Shown here piece by piece: positions 54,371 to 63,947 of a stretch of 64,000 bases of DNA. Under the pieces are notes generated by a model. It was not told the DNA's origin. It searched no databases and saw only the letters and a list, made by a program, of their open reading frames with translations. This DNA is from Methylomusa anaerophila (GTDB lineage: Bacteria > Bacillota > Negativicutes > Sporomusales > Sporomusaceae): assembly GCF_003966895.1 (NCBI RefSeq), contig NZ_AP018449.1, positions 4,047,501 through 4,111,500 of the forward strand. Direction: 5' to 3'. Within the stretch, counting starts at the first letter, position 1. Each line of letters opens with the position of its first letter. A program made the translations under genes and the position numbers.

Positions 54371-54407
54371 AATAAAAAGCGGGTCTTATCCAGACGCGCT
54401 TTTTATT
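54371..54407. terminator. Bidirectional terminator between lexA and vanW
   Basis: Stem AATAAAAAGCG/CGCTTTTTATT (54371-54381, 54397-54407) with an inner TCT/AGA pair. It lies at the meeting point of two convergent genes after a very AT-rich stretch. Confidence 0.85.
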
Positions 54408-54434
54408 ATCAATTAAAAGAACAATTAATAATTA

Positions 54435-55802
54435 TTATTTAATTTTAGTGCCCATACGTACTACTCTGTCTACTGGTGGAAATTCATCTATAGCCAGTAG
54501 TTCTTGCTTAACAACTTTACCGTCAATTTTCTTGATCCGATATGTGGTAACGCAAAGGCCCTTTTCTCCTTCATCTTCAACAATTTCTTTTCCGTATTCC
54601 AAATTAGAATCCTGTCTAATAACCGTATTGGGTTCGACCACTTTTTGGTCGGCAGCAATTATTTGTATTTGCGGAGGATCAGTGATTCGTTTTCCGTATA
54701 TATTTATAGTCAAATGATTACCCATAACTTCACTTGTAATATATATATTGTGCGGTGAGTTATTTTTAAATTTAAAATCCAGCAGATTATCAGCAACTGT
54801 AGCATCTTGTCCAATGGGTACGTACGCAGGTGGACGAAAGTGGGCCGTACGTTCTTCAATGTCATAATCTGCCAGTAGTATTGCATTATACAGGGTACTG
54901 CTCACCTGACACACCCCGCCGCCCCAGTCGGGAACTAGTTTACCGTCAATATAAACAGGAGCTTCTTTATATCCATGCCGGGCTAAACGAAGTCCTACCG
55001 TATTATTGAAAGAAAATATTTCTCCAGCTCTAACCAGAATATCACTAACACTTTTAGCCGCCAATAGTATATTTTGAGTCCGGTTTTGATCTGCCGGGTT
55101 AAAATATGTCGTGTAAGATGAGACCAAGCCGTCAATTTCAGTTAAATCCTTTGCACAAACCGCCGGAACAATTTCCTCTACAGTTAAGTTAAGATTTAAA
55201 AAAGGGCGAGTATTTAAATTGGCAGCTGCCTCTGCCATGCTTTTTGCTAAATCAACTTTATAACCGACAACTTCCGGAACAACCTCAATTGTTTTTCCGA
55301 CTCCTGTAACTTTTAGTTTCGCATCTTTTGCTTCGCGGTCAACGGTCCGCGCAATCGTTCGAAATATACTATATAGTTTGTCTTGGTTATAAGTTAAAGC
55401 CAGCTGCAATTGGTGGCCCTGGTTAATACTCAAATACCTTTCTTTGAATCTCGTAAAGGTGCTCCCTGTTCTACCAACTAGATAAGCTTCTTTTGCCAGT
55501 TTGGCTGCATCAATGTTAAGATCAATGTCCTGAGCCGATATAGATCGGACATTATCTTGAAAGATCACCTGAATATACGGTCTCTCAAATTTGACCTTAA
55601 AAAATGCTAATATCTTTTGTTCAGCTTGTTGTACCGACAAGCCGCCAACATTAATATCGCCAACGGTAACACCCTGGTATATCTCGTCGGTGACTAAAAA
55701 AGCAGTACTAGCTGCCAACACACTGACTGAACTAAAAAGCAGAATAATATTCAAAAAGATTATTATATTTACTCTTTTCGATGTTATCGCCTGCGCAGAC
55801 AC
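54435..55802 (-). CDS. VanW family protein with YoaR-like and G5 domains
   Basis: The 455-residue protein has an N-terminal membrane anchor or signal segment (about 10-35). A putative peptidoglycan-binding domain follows (GDINVGGLSVQQAEQKILAF). The VanW domain (about 235-345) has AGEIFSFNNTVG, DWGGGVCQVSSTLYNAIL and ERTAHFRPPAYVPIGQDAT. The C-terminal G5-like segment lies near 375-450. Such proteins act at the cell surface; VanW's biochemical role is unknown. GTG start at 55802 with GAAAGGA upstream. Confidence 0.92.
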   Translation of the reverse strand: MSAQAITSKRVNIIIFLNIILLFSSVSVLAASTAFLVTDEIYQGVTVGDINVGGLSVQQAEQKILAFFKVKFERPYIQVIFQDNVRSISAQDIDLNIDAAKLAKEAYLVGRTGSTFTRFKERYLSINQGHQLQLALTYNQDKLYSIFRTIARTVDREAKDAKLKVTGVGKTIEVVPEVVGYKVDLAKSMAEAAANLNTRPFLNLNLTVEEIVPAVCAKDLTEIDGLVSSYTTYFNPADQNRTQNILLAAKSVSDILVRAGEIFSFNNTVGLRLARHGYKEAPVYIDGKLVPDWGGGVCQVSSTLYNAILLADYDIEERTAHFRPPAYVPIGQDATVADNLLDFKFKNNSPHNIYITSEVMGNHLTINIYGKRITDPPQIQIIAADQKVVEPNTVIRQDSNLEYGKEIVEDEGEKGLCVTTYRIKKIDGKVVKQELLAIDEFPPVDRVVRMGTKIK

Positions 55803-55840
55803 AATTAATATTCCTTTCAGCAGATTAATTCAGCTAATCT

Positions 55841-56674
55841 TTAGTATAGAAAGTCATGCTCGTATTGTATGCTCATTGAAAGTTCAACAAGCTTACCTGC
55901 TACTTTTGCCTTTTGGAGTACTTCTTCCGTAACGTCTTCTCCCCGGTCGATAATTAATGTTCCGTTGTCAGCTTCAACCGGCCGACTTGCTTTTTTACCC
56001 AGCAAGAACTTGCGGTGTTTGTCATCAAAACGTTTTGCAGAATCATCAGCAGAATGCTCTTCAGATTGCTCTTCGCCAGCAGAAGGAGTCACAGTTGGAA
56101 CAGCTGCTGTTGTTTCCATTACAGACTGTTGCACTCTAATCTCTGTAATTGGCTCGGATATATGAGTAGGCTTACTCTCAATTATAGATTGATCTGTGAC
56201 ACCAGCAATGTCGTTTTCCTCCACGATAATCAATACGTCCTTACCAAATGTCAAAACTCGTTCAGCAGGTATATGGACTATTTCTCCGTCGTCTTTCACC
56301 ATCTCGCATATGCTGATTTTCCCGGTAGGATCAACAAAAACTTCCGTTATTTTTCCTAAAATTTGGCCACCCTTAGTAAGAACTTTAGTATCTATTACCT
56401 TAATATCAGCTAAAAGAAGCTTTTCTAGCTCTTCCTGTTCTGTTACGGGTAACAAATCACTGCTATTATCAATGGTTACGGCATATTCCCCGATCCCATT
56501 AATCACTTCAAATGGCAACAGCTTCGCACCAAAATACCATTTTCCATCGTCAATTACCAAAGCAGCAACCGTACCGTGAGTGTGGTCAATCAGAATATCT
56601 TTTACCCTACCGCATTCCTTGCCTTCAGTAATGCTTACGACTGACAAACCAACAATTTCAGCACTTTTTTTCAT
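55841..56674 (-). CDS. PRC-barrel domain protein
   Basis: The product of about 277 residues has two PRC-barrel units: residues 1-80 (SAEIVGLSVVSITEGKECGR; DGKWYFGAKLLPFE) and about 95-165 (IDTKVLTKGGQILGKITEVF). A long acidic, Thr/Ser-rich linker (about 175-225) and a charged C-terminal helix with DRGEDVTEEVLQKAK follow. PRC barrels bind proteins or RNA; in sporulating Firmicutes two-barrel forms (YlmC/YrrD-like) are common but uncharacterised. GGGAGGGA selects the ATG at 56674. Confidence 0.85.
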   Translation of the reverse strand: MKKSAEIVGLSVVSITEGKECGRVKDILIDHTHGTVAALVIDDGKWYFGAKLLPFEVINGIGEYAVTIDNSSDLLPVTEQEELEKLLLADIKVIDTKVLTKGGQILGKITEVFVDPTGKISICEMVKDDGEIVHIPAERVLTFGKDVLIIVEENDIAGVTDQSIIESKPTHISEPITEIRVQQSVMETTAAVPTVTPSAGEEQSEEHSADDSAKRFDDKHRKFLLGKKASRPVEADNGTLIIDRGEDVTEEVLQKAKVAGKLVELSMSIQYEHDFLY

Positions 56675-56744
56675 CTTTATATTCCCTCCCGTTACTATAT
56701 AACGTATGACCATATGGCAATTGACAATGGAAAACGGAAAATTC

Positions 56745-57773
56745 CTAAGTTAATTTTCTCCATTCGCGAAACTCTTCGTCAATTTCATATCGAATTGATT
56801 CGGGAATCAAACTATAGGGGATTGAACCTAAGCAATGTTGAACTAATACATTTTTTATTATTCTCAGATAAGCAATGGTGCTGATAAACTCTTGTTCAAG
56901 TAATACGTCGTTTTTTAATTGGGGTAAATTTCGTCCTTCTATAAAAATACTGATTGCTTCGTCGTATGCTCCTCTATGTTTAAACAAGTCCCCAACTTCC
57001 ACCACTAAAAACGGAGCCGCTTCACTCCCTGGATAAAGCTTCAAAGCTTTCTGAAAAGCGCTTAGTGCCGAATCAAAATATCGCCTTTCTTTGTGCCAAA
57101 AAGCATAGTCAAGTAAATCATCCAAAGAATCAGAAGCAGGCTTAGTATCGTTTAATGGTCCATCCGCTATTGTTGCCGGCTGTTCATTTTCCACTATATT
57201 GGGATTATCCTCTCCCTCTGCTTGGCTAAAATTACCTTCACGGGATACGCCGCTGGTATTATTTTTGTTTTCGCCACAAGTGACAGCAACTTCTTTAGCT
57301 TTATTACTTTGATCACTTGTGATTTCATTGACTGCAACAGCATAAATTGAACCGTCAGTAATGGTACGAATCTTAACTTGCGCCGAAATATGTTTTTCAT
57401 CTTTAATTTCAAAATCTCTATCTGTAACTGCAGCGGAAAGCTCACCTAAATCAGACAACGGGATGTGTATTCGTAAATCATCTGAATGATTTTGCAGATT
57501 AGTTTTCTCATGTTGCTCAACTAAATTCCCATCATAATAGGCAACAAAATAGGCAAAAAATAAGGCAAACACAGCTAACAAGGCCAAGGTACCTGTGAGG
57601 CCGGCAAAACCTACAACCATGTGCGGCAGAATAAGGCTTAATATCATAGAAAAACCAGCGCACAAAATCAACGGGCGCAGCCGCAGGTTAATACCTAATA
57701 TGCAATTAGCTAATTTGTAAACAATAAGCGTTGTAGCCAAAATTGCCACTAAACCGATTATTACATATTCCAC
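56745..57773 (-). CDS. Membrane-anchored TPR-like protein
   Basis: The product of about 342 residues has three N-terminal membrane helices (about 3-25, 33-53, 58-82), a low-complexity acidic middle, and a C-terminal helical region. That region contains tetratricopeptide-like motifs (KERRYFDSALSAFQKALKLY; HRGAYDEAISIFIEGRNL). It is probably a scaffold at the membrane; no family name is recognised. The GTG at 57773 is favoured because GGTGGT lies seven bases upstream; a TTG at 57794 precedes that site. Confidence 0.7.
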   Translation of the reverse strand: MEYVIIGLVAILATTLIVYKLANCILGINLRLRPLILCAGFSMILSLILPHMVVGFAGLTGTLALLAVFALFFAYFVAYYDGNLVEQHEKTNLQNHSDDLRIHIPLSDLGELSAAVTDRDFEIKDEKHISAQVKIRTITDGSIYAVAVNEITSDQSNKAKEVAVTCGENKNNTSGVSREGNFSQAEGEDNPNIVENEQPATIADGPLNDTKPASDSLDDLLDYAFWHKERRYFDSALSAFQKALKLYPGSEAAPFLVVEVGDLFKHRGAYDEAISIFIEGRNLPQLKNDVLLEQEFISTIAYLRIIKNVLVQHCLGSIPYSLIPESIRYEIDEEFREWRKLT

Positions 57774-57918
57774 GCCAATACCACCAACAAACAAATCTGA
57801 TAGCCTTTTTGTCGATATATGCCTTATATCGTCATATTATTTTTACATTCGACATTAGCGATTATTTTCCTGTCTAAATATTTACATCTAACGAGAAATA
57901 TGTTGTAAAATAAATCGT

Positions 57919-59172
57919 TTACAGTTTAAGAACGGCGCTTGCCGCTCCTAGCACTCCTATTACTGTATGTTCAAAAGTAAGGCCCCCCTGAATATAAACG
58001 GTGTATGGACTGCGTAGAGGTCCATCGGCACTTAATTCTATTGATGAACCTTGCACAAACGTCCCCCCTGCCATAATCACTTGATCGCTATAACCCGGCA
58101 TTGGACTAGGCACAGGGCAAACATGAGCATCCACCGGTGAGTAACGTTGTAACCCTTGGCAAAAAGCAATCATTTTTTGAGGTGAACCTAACTCAATAGC
58201 CTGAATAATATCACTTCGTCGGTCATTCGGCCGGGGAAGTGTACGATAGCCTATCTGGGTGAATAAGGACGCTGCAAATATAGCTCCCTTCAGAGCTTGG
58301 GCCACAATATGGGGAGCTAAGAATAAACCTTGAAACAATAAGCGGGGTTCAATCAGCGAAGCTCCAATCTCACCGCCAAGGCCAGGAGCTGTTAAACGAT
58401 AACCTGCCAATTCAACCAGTTCTGTACGTCCCGCTATATATCCACCCGCGGGAGCTATACCGCCACCTGGATTTTTGATTAAAGAACCTGCCAGGATATC
58501 AGCGCCGCCTGCGGTGGGTTCTATCGTTTCCACAAATTCACCATAGCAATTGTCAACAAAGCAAATACAGTCAGCCTTTATGCTTTTAACAGCGTTACAA
58601 ATCTCGCCAATTTCTTCAATACTTAATGGCTTACGCATACTGTAACCACGGGAACGTTGAATTAGGACCATTTTGGTCTTTTTATTGATATATTTCGCTA
58701 AGCTTGCAATATCCACGCCATTTTCTACCATTGGAAGTTCGGCGTAACTTACACCTTGCTCTTTCAATGACCCGGGGACATGTTTTTTGTTGCCGATAAC
58801 AGTTTGCATGGTGTCATAGGGAGCGCCTGTAACAGCTAACAATTCATCTCCTGGGCGTAATATCCCAAATAGGACACATGTCAAAGCATGTGTTCCAGAG
58901 GCAAATTGAGTTCTTACCAATGCTTTTTCGGTTCCGCATAAATCCGCCCATACTTCATCTAATTTACTGCGGCCGGCATCGCCATATCCATAACCGGTGG
59001 TAGTACGAAAATGATAATCAGAAATCTGATGTTTGCGAAACGCTTGTAATACCTTGGCAGTATTTTGTTCAGCAATTTCTTCAACAGAGGTAAATGTTGC
59101 CTTAACCTGTTCTAATGCTTCGTGCCGCATCTTCATTAACTCTCGCGAAAATTCATACGAAAATTCATACAT
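57919..59172 (-). CDS. YnbB-like PLP enzyme (methionine gamma-lyase family, aluminium-resistance type)
   Basis: The product of about 417 residues is a fold-type I PLP enzyme annotated in many genomes as an aluminium resistance or methionine gamma-lyase family protein. It has [42 protein letters not shown] and the PLP-lysine region [20 protein letters not shown]. True substrate unknown. AGGAG spaced nine bases from the ATG at 59172 selects MYEFSYEF as the start, overlapping the hflX end by eight bases. The hflX-ynbB pairing is also found in Bacillus. Confidence 0.9.
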   Translation of the reverse strand: MYEFSYEFSRELMKMRHEALEQVKATFTSVEEIAEQNTAKVLQAFRKHQISDYHFRTTTGYGYGDAGRSKLDEVWADLCGTEKALVRTQFASGTHALTCVLFGILRPGDELLAVTGAPYDTMQTVIGNKKHVPGSLKEQGVSYAELPMVENGVDIASLAKYINKKTKMVLIQRSRGYSMRKPLSIEEIGEICNAVKSIKADCICFVDNCYGEFVETIEPTAGGADILAGSLIKNPGGGIAPAGGYIAGRTELVELAGYRLTAPGLGGEIGASLIEPRLLFQGLFLAPHIVAQALKGAIFAASLFTQIGYRTLPRPNDRRSDIIQAIELGSPQKMIAFCQGLQRYSPVDAHVCPVPSPMPGYSDQVIMAGGTFVQGSSIELSADGPLRSPYTVYIQGGLTFEHTVIGVLGAASAVLKL

Positions 59173-61042
59173 TGTACTCATCTCCTGCCACATATGTTTC
59201 ATAACGCCCCCTTGTCTCAATAGGTAAGGAGGCAAAAACAAGAATACCTTCCGGTCTGTATTCCGTGCGATTAACAATTGCCGTCTCATAAAGCTCCGCC
59301 ACAAGACCACTTTCAGCATAAGGAATTAGCAGCACTGCGTCCCTGCTATACCTCTTTGTACCAATTTCAAGCATATCCAGTAATTTATCCAGATTTTCAC
59401 CGGTCAGGGCCGAAACAGCAACACTACTTGGTTCACGAAGCATCCGTTCAATCACGGCGGGGTTGTCTTGCTTATCTATTTTATTGAACACAGTAAAAAT
59501 AGGTTTCTTACCAACATTAACAGCATTAACAGCATTAACAGCATTAACAGCATTAACAGCATTAACAGCATTAACAGCATTAAGTTCTTTCAAGACTTCA
59601 TAAACTGCATCGCTTTGCTGCTGATATTGAGGATGACTTGCATCAATTACATGCAACAATAAATCAGCCTGAACTACTTCTTCTAAGGTTCCGCGAAAAG
59701 CGGCAATCAACTGATGAGGCAGTTTTTGGATAAACCCCACAGTATCACTAAGTAACGCCTCTTTTCCATTAGGCAGCCTAATTTTCCGGGTAGTTGGGTC
59801 CAAAGTCGCAAATAGCTTGTCCTCAGCCAAAACGCTCGCGTCGGTCAGTTTATTTAATAAAGTAGACTTACCGGCATTCGTATAACCCACTAGCGCTATT
59901 GTAGGAATACGTGATTCCTGTCGTCGTTCCCTATGCAATTTGCGGTGCTTCTTATGGGTTTCGATTTCTCTTTGAATTTCAGTAATTCGGGTCCGTATAC
60001 GCCTGCGATCAACTTCAAGCTTTGTTTCCCCCGGTCCCCTGGTTCCAATGCCACCTCCTAAACGAGATAACACAAGTCCTTGTCCACCTAAACGAGGCAA
60101 ATTATACTTCAATTGCGCCAGTTCAACCTGCAGCTTTCCTTCATGTGACCGTGCGCGCTGAGCAAAAATGTCCAAAATTAGTGCGGTACGATCGATAACT
60201 TTTGAACCAAGCGCTTGTTCCAAATTTCTCTGCTGGGCCGGGGAAAGTTCATCATCAAAAACAATGATATCCGCGCCTTTCGCCTGCCTTAGCAGGTTAA
60301 TCTCCTGCACCTTGCCCTTTCCAATATAAAAGGCCGGGTCAGGCTGACTACGTTTCTGCCAAACAGAGCCTGCAACTTCGGCACCGGCCGTCTCAGCGAG
60401 TTGGCCTAATTCTGTTAAAGAATCATGAATATCCCAATCTCCTTGTCTCTCAATTCCGACAGTAAGAGCTCGTTCAGTCTCCAATAGTTCCGAAGCTTTT
60501 TCCCTGTTTTCCAATTGACGTTCAATCTGGCTAACCAAGTAATTAAAATCTGCCTGAATGAAGTCATTAATGTCTAACGGGCCAACCGTCTGAATTTCAT
60601 AACTGTCTTGTTTGTAACCGCTAATGTAGCCGAAGCTTACCTCACGTATTTCGTTTTTCCCCACTCCTAAGGCAACCATCAAATCAAACCGCATTTCCTT
60701 GAGGGAAGCCGCATCCACTGAACTGAGACGGCTGTCTCCTCCCGGATGGGTATGAATGCAACGAATGCCGCTCAAGCGGTTTAGAGCCCTTCGCCCTTCC
60801 GGGTCAGCCAGTGATACCGTACGGGCGTCTCCCACCGTTATCCGTATAATTAAGCCACGTCTGTTAATGTAAACGGCGATTTCACGCTTCAATAAAGTAG
60901 TGAATTCGGCAAGAGCGCCGGCTAGTTCGAGACTTATCGTTTGTCCGTGTGGTACCGACATATCATATATCCTTTCCAAAGTACTAATAATACTTTGTTT
61001 TATGCCGTGCGTTTCGCCGTAAATTTCCGTCACTGGCAACAC
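59165..61042 (-). CDS. hflX: Ribosome-associated GTPase HflX with an extended N-terminal domain
   Basis: HflX splits stalled or heat-damaged 70S ribosomes using GTP. The 625-residue protein is about 200 longer than Bacillus YnbA. The HflX domain starts near 195 ([48 protein letters not shown]). The GTPase domain has GYTNAGKST from 386, SDTVGF and NKID. Two oddities: residues 1-180 form a domain with a JAMM-like metal signature (Glu54, His97-x-His99-Pro, Ser107, Asp110), and residues about 487-509 are seven tandem Asn-Ala-Val repeats. The stop overlaps the YnbB-like start. Confidence 0.94.
   Translation of the reverse strand: MLPVTEIYGETHGIKQSIISTLERIYDMSVPHGQTISLELAGALAEFTTLLKREIAVYINRRGLIIRITVGDARTVSLADPEGRRALNRLSGIRCIHTHPGGDSRLSSVDAASLKEMRFDLMVALGVGKNEIREVSFGYISGYKQDSYEIQTVGPLDINDFIQADFNYLVSQIERQLENREKASELLETERALTVGIERQGDWDIHDSLTELGQLAETAGAEVAGSVWQKRSQPDPAFYIGKGKVQEINLLRQAKGADIIVFDDELSPAQQRNLEQALGSKVIDRTALILDIFAQRARSHEGKLQVELAQLKYNLPRLGGQGLVLSRLGGGIGTRGPGETKLEVDRRRIRTRITEIQREIETHKKHRKLHRERRQESRIPTIALVGYTNAGKSTLLNKLTDASVLAEDKLFATLDPTTRKIRLPNGKEALLSDTVGFIQKLPHQLIAAFRGTLEEVVQADLLLHVIDASHPQYQQQSDAVYEVLKELNAVNAVNAVNAVNAVNAVNAVNVGKKPIFTVFNKIDKQDNPAVIERMLREPSSVAVSALTGENLDKLLDMLEIGTKRYSRDAVLLIPYAESGLVAELYETAIVNRTEYRPEGILVFASLPIETRGRYETYVAGDEYNV
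59516..59584. repeat. Nine-base tandem repeat inside hflX
   Basis: ATTAACAGC is repeated seven times without error (59516-59578), followed by a partial unit ATTAA. On the coding strand it reads GCTGTTAAT, encoding a run of Ala-Val-Asn. All copies are in frame, so changes in number would not disrupt the protein. It lies between the GTPase helix ending in VLKEL and the strand leading to NKID. Confidence 0.95.
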
Positions 61043-61076
61043 TCCTTATCTCCCTATAGTTCATCTTTTATTACTA

Positions 61077-61298
61077 TTAGTCGCGGGTTGAGCTTTCCCT
61101 GCAATGCAAGCTATTTGAATAATCAGCAAAAAGTTCTTGGCAAATTAGGCAGCGTCCGGATTCTAATGATTTTTGCCGCATTAACAGCGGTAATTCAGCT
61201 GCCGCTTCTTTTCTTCCAATTACGCGGCCCTGATACTTTCCGGCTATATATCCCAAAAGGAAAGCAGCAATAACAGCGATAATCAGCTCCAAATTCAT
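61077..61298 (-). CDS. Small membrane protein with a CxxC tail
   Basis: The product of about 73 residues has one N-terminal membrane helix (LELIIAVIAAFLLGYIAG), a charged linker and CLICQELF near the end, plus a final Cys. GGAGG selects the ATG at 61298. Its start overlaps the end of the preceding gene (ATGA-like), so it belongs to the spoVK-to-hflX transcript. Family not recognised. Confidence 0.65.
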   Translation of the reverse strand: MNLELIIAVIAAFLLGYIAGKYQGRVIGRKEAAAELPLLMRQKSLESGRCLICQELFADYSNSLHCRESSTRD

Positions 61299-61882
61299 GA
61301 GCGTCCTCCTTGCTGGCGCATTGACCACATGTAAACAGAGGCAGTGCCAATAAACGTAGGAATGATTAAACTTTCAGCGGCAACCCATGCCAGTAAAAAG
61401 CCGAGGAGGGCTGTAAGCATACATTCAGTCTTCCCAAAATGATTGGCCATATTTCTTTGTCCGGTTAAGCGGTCGGTATAGGCATCTATACAATCATCAA
61501 TAAGTTGAACTGCAAAAACGAAACATAGGGAAAAAAACATCATTCGCCAGCCAAGCAGTATCATCCCAAGTACCACTGCTAATACCGACTCGTAGAAGCC
61601 GGTAAGACGGCTGGGATACAAAGTATTAAGATCGTTGAACATACCGACAACATAACTTCCAATAAACAATGACAGACTCAACTTAGCATTAATTCCTGCT
61701 GCTATTGCCAAGAACAGCATCGCATACACCATCGTTCCCGGACCAAGTCTCTCTGCCCAGTTAACTTGACCGCCAGTCAAATCAGAAACCCTGTCAAGAT
61801 AATCATCCGCCAATTTCACAGCAATTGAGCAACATACAACTGCAAAAAAGATTGAACCAAAATCAAATATTTCTTGCCACAC
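61295..61882 (-). CDS. Polytopic membrane protein with two aspartate-rich motifs
   Basis: The 195-residue protein has five or six predicted helices. Two acidic motifs, ADDYLDRVSD near 25 and IDDCIDAYTDR near 130, have spacing reminiscent of the DDxxD and DxxxD metal motifs of UbiA-type prenyltransferases, although it is shorter than that family. Function is unknown; the UbiA comparison is a suggestion only. GAGGTG selects the GTG at 61882, overlapping the upstream GTPase gene by 20 bases. Confidence 0.7.
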   Translation of the reverse strand: MWQEIFDFGSIFFAVVCCSIAVKLADDYLDRVSDLTGGQVNWAERLGPGTMVYAMLFLAIAAGINAKLSLSLFIGSYVVGMFNDLNTLYPSRLTGFYESVLAVVLGMILLGWRMMFFSLCFVFAVQLIDDCIDAYTDRLTGQRNMANHFGKTECMLTALLGFLLAWVAAESLIIPTFIGTASVYMWSMRQQGGRS

Positions 61883-62462
61883 AAAGTTTCACCTCTTTAA
61901 AACCTTGTCCGTATAGAGAAGAAACCGGAATAATACTGGCATGAGGAAAAGCAGCTGACAACTTGCCGAGGTTCTCTTTGGCTGCCGGCAAATCAACTTT
62001 ATTAGCCAGCAGGATATACGCGTTCTTACTTATTCCATAATTGTAAAAATCCTGGTCCACATTAGTATGGTCTGCGTATTTTGGGAATATTGATAAATCC
62101 ACAATATGGATAATAAAATCGGCATAGCGGAGCAAGCCGATGGTTTGAGCCATCCCCTTACGAATGCCTTCATCCTGATGAATATGCTCAACTATGCCGC
62201 AAGTATCAGTTAGTTTAAAGTTTACGGCTGTTTTACCAACAGCTATTTTTAAAACCATCGACTGGAGGCAACGAGTTTTGTGTTTGGTTGATGAGCATAA
62301 TTCACGCTTCGCTTCGTCAATGGAATAATGGCGGCAGGTCGTAAGTCCGTCATAGGTTCGAAAAGTAACGTCCACATTTTTACTGCCAAGATATCCTGCA
62401 AAATTTAAAGCAAACATTGTTTTGCCGGAGTTAGGTTTACCAACGATTACACACTCTCGCAT
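61863..62462 (-). CDS. Small Ras-like GTPase
   Basis: The 199-residue protein consists of a single GTPase domain: G1 VGKPNSGKT at the start, G3 DTCG, G4 NKVD in LLANKVDLP and G5-like PVSSLYGQG. The G3 motif reads DTCG instead of DTPG or DTAG. It resembles TrmE/Era-type domains without extra RNA-binding parts. It overlaps the spoVK stop by 16 bases. Its partners are probably the neighbouring membrane protein and SpoVK, by inference from gene order. Confidence 0.8.
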   Translation of the reverse strand: MRECVIVGKPNSGKTMFALNFAGYLGSKNVDVTFRTYDGLTTCRHYSIDEAKRELCSSTKHKTRCLQSMVLKIAVGKTAVNFKLTDTCGIVEHIHQDEGIRKGMAQTIGLLRYADFIIHIVDLSIFPKYADHTNVDQDFYNYGISKNAYILLANKVDLPAAKENLGKLSAAFPHASIIPVSSLYGQGFKEVKLCVARNI

Positions 62463-63415
62463 TGTCCCACCTCCGCAAGATCACCCGGCTCAATTAGCAT
62501 TAGTTCTTCTCTACTGATATGCTGTTTCGAAATCAAACGAACTGCTTGCCGTCTAATGGCTTTTTCAATTATATTTCGTACCGTTCTAGCATTACCGAAA
62601 TTTTCTTCAGCACCTTTCTCTGACAAATTTAGAACTTTTATTAGGGCTGCTTTTGTTTGACTGGTCAGTTGATATTGCCGTTTTAGGCACATTTGTTCAG
62701 CTATCTGCATTAATTCGGGTTCGTGATAATCGGGAAAATTAATATGGATAGGAAATCTCGATTTGAGGCCTGGGTTGGTCTGTAAAAAATTCTCCATTTC
62801 TTTTTGATAACCAGCTAAAATGAGGATCAATTCATCCTTATGATCCTCCATTGCTTTCACCATACAATCTATAGCCTCTTTACCAAAATCTTTTTCTCCC
62901 CCCCGTGCTAAGGAGTAGGCTTCATCAATAAACAGAATACCGCCGTAAGCTTTTTTTAACTGTTCTCTGGTTTTTTGAGCAGTATGGCCTATATACTCGC
63001 CTACCAAATCGGCCCGCTCTACTTCGATCAAATGCCCACGGGATAATACACCCATTTCGTTGAATATTTTGCCTAGAATACGGGCAACGGTAGTTTTTCC
63101 TGTTCCCGGATTTCCTTTAAATATCATGTGCAAGACCAAAGGCTCGGTATTGAGTTTTTCTTTTTCCCGCCGCTTTTGTATCTCAATGAACGCATATATT
63201 TCCCGCACCAATTTTTTTACTTCCGTAAGACCTATCAAATTATCTAATTCATGCAAAATGTTATCAATTCGTTGGGCTTGCGAATACTGAGCGCCAGCCG
63301 AATCGGCACGCGGGACGATATTATCCATCTCCTGCAATATGCGAAAGGCTTCTGACGGAGAAATCTCTCCGGATTTTATAGCCGACAGCACATCCTGGGG
63401 CCACGGATATGTCAT
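62447..63415 (-). CDS. spoVK: AAA family ATPase SpoVK (stage V sporulation)
   Basis: The product of about 322 residues is a CbbX/SpoVK-type AAA protein. It has LIGLTEVKKLVREIYAFIE, Walker A FKGNPGTGKTTVAR, ADLVGEYIGHTAQKTRE, Walker B ILFIDEAYSLARGG, GNARTVRN and a C-terminal lid. In Bacillus SpoVK is needed for spore maturation and lies just upstream of hflX, as here, but with three extra genes between. GAGGTGAAAG selects the ATG at 63415. Confidence 0.92.
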   Translation of the reverse strand: MTYPWPQDVLSAIKSGEISPSEAFRILQEMDNIVPRADSAGAQYSQAQRIDNILHELDNLIGLTEVKKLVREIYAFIEIQKRREKEKLNTEPLVLHMIFKGNPGTGKTTVARILGKIFNEMGVLSRGHLIEVERADLVGEYIGHTAQKTREQLKKAYGGILFIDEAYSLARGGEKDFGKEAIDCMVKAMEDHKDELILILAGYQKEMENFLQTNPGLKSRFPIHINFPDYHEPELMQIAEQMCLKRQYQLTSQTKAALIKVLNLSEKGAEENFGNARTVRNIIEKAIRRQAVRLISKQHISREELMLIEPGDLAEVGQCESV

Positions 63416-63547
63416 CACTTTCACCTCACTGTGGCAAGGTGTATCGTGATATACATTATACGCAGAGCATCTGAAAAAGTGCCAAAAAAAAAGCGAAAGG
63501 TTTTTAAGCAAGAAGAAACAGGCCTGCTTCTCGATTCGAAACCGACA

Positions 63548-63581
63548 AAAGTACCCCAGGTAAAATTACCTGGGGTACTTT
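63548..63581. terminator. Terminator after hfq
   Basis: Perfect 16-bp stem AAAGTACCCCAGGTAA/TTACCTGGGGTACTTT with a two-base loop; T's follow on both strands. Reading minus it ends hfq before spoVK. Confidence 0.88.
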
Positions 63582-63604
63582 CATACTGTTTGAATTAATA
63601 GTTT

Positions 63605-63686
63605 AACCAAATTCGAAGACCCCCAAACTTCGCTGGAGGCAGACTCCCCCCACCGCAACCTCGAAGTTAGCTGAGCTAAAACGGGT
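63605..63686 (-). other. Structured hfq 3' untranslated segment
   Basis: Between the hfq stop and its terminator, arms AACTTCG (63626-63632) and CGAAGTT (63662-63668), extended by GAGG/CCTC, enclose a C-rich loop (G-rich in RNA). The minus strand also reads GAACCCG then CAGCTAACTTCG, similar to the 3' end of the c-di-AMP aptamer at 27981, but the rest of that aptamer is missing. Confidence 0.45.
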
Positions 63687-63947
63687 TCACTTATCCACCT
63701 TTACGAGATCTTCTTTTTTCTCATGGATACTGGCAGATAGCGGACGAAAGGGAGTAATGGTTGAAATTGCATGTTTATATACCAATTGCTGCTTACTATC
63801 GTTTTCGATTATAACAGTAAAATTATCGAATCCCTTTACTGCGCCACGCAATTGAAAACCGTTAACCAAATATATAATGACGGGAACATTTTCTTTGCGT
63901 ACTTGATTGAGGAAACTATCCTGAAGATTAATTACTTTATTGGTCAA
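63687..63947 (-). CDS. hfq: RNA chaperone Hfq
   Basis: Hfq is the hexameric Sm-like protein that pairs small RNAs with mRNAs. The 86-residue protein has [39 protein letters not shown] and the Sm2 motif YKHAIST. A short charged tail follows ([11 protein letters not shown]). TTG start at 63947 with GGAGGGG eight bases upstream. In Firmicutes it usually follows miaA, which would lie beyond the window end. Confidence 0.96.
   Translation of the reverse strand: MTNKVINLQDSFLNQVRKENVPVIIYLVNGFQLRGAVKGFDNFTVIIENDSKQQLVYKHAISTITPFRPLSASIHEKKEDLVKVDK

Noticed and set aside
63605..63686. Possible second c-di-AMP riboswitch
   Set aside because: Only the 3' block is similar; P1, GGGGTGAATC and the central helix are missing, and it lies downstream of a gene.
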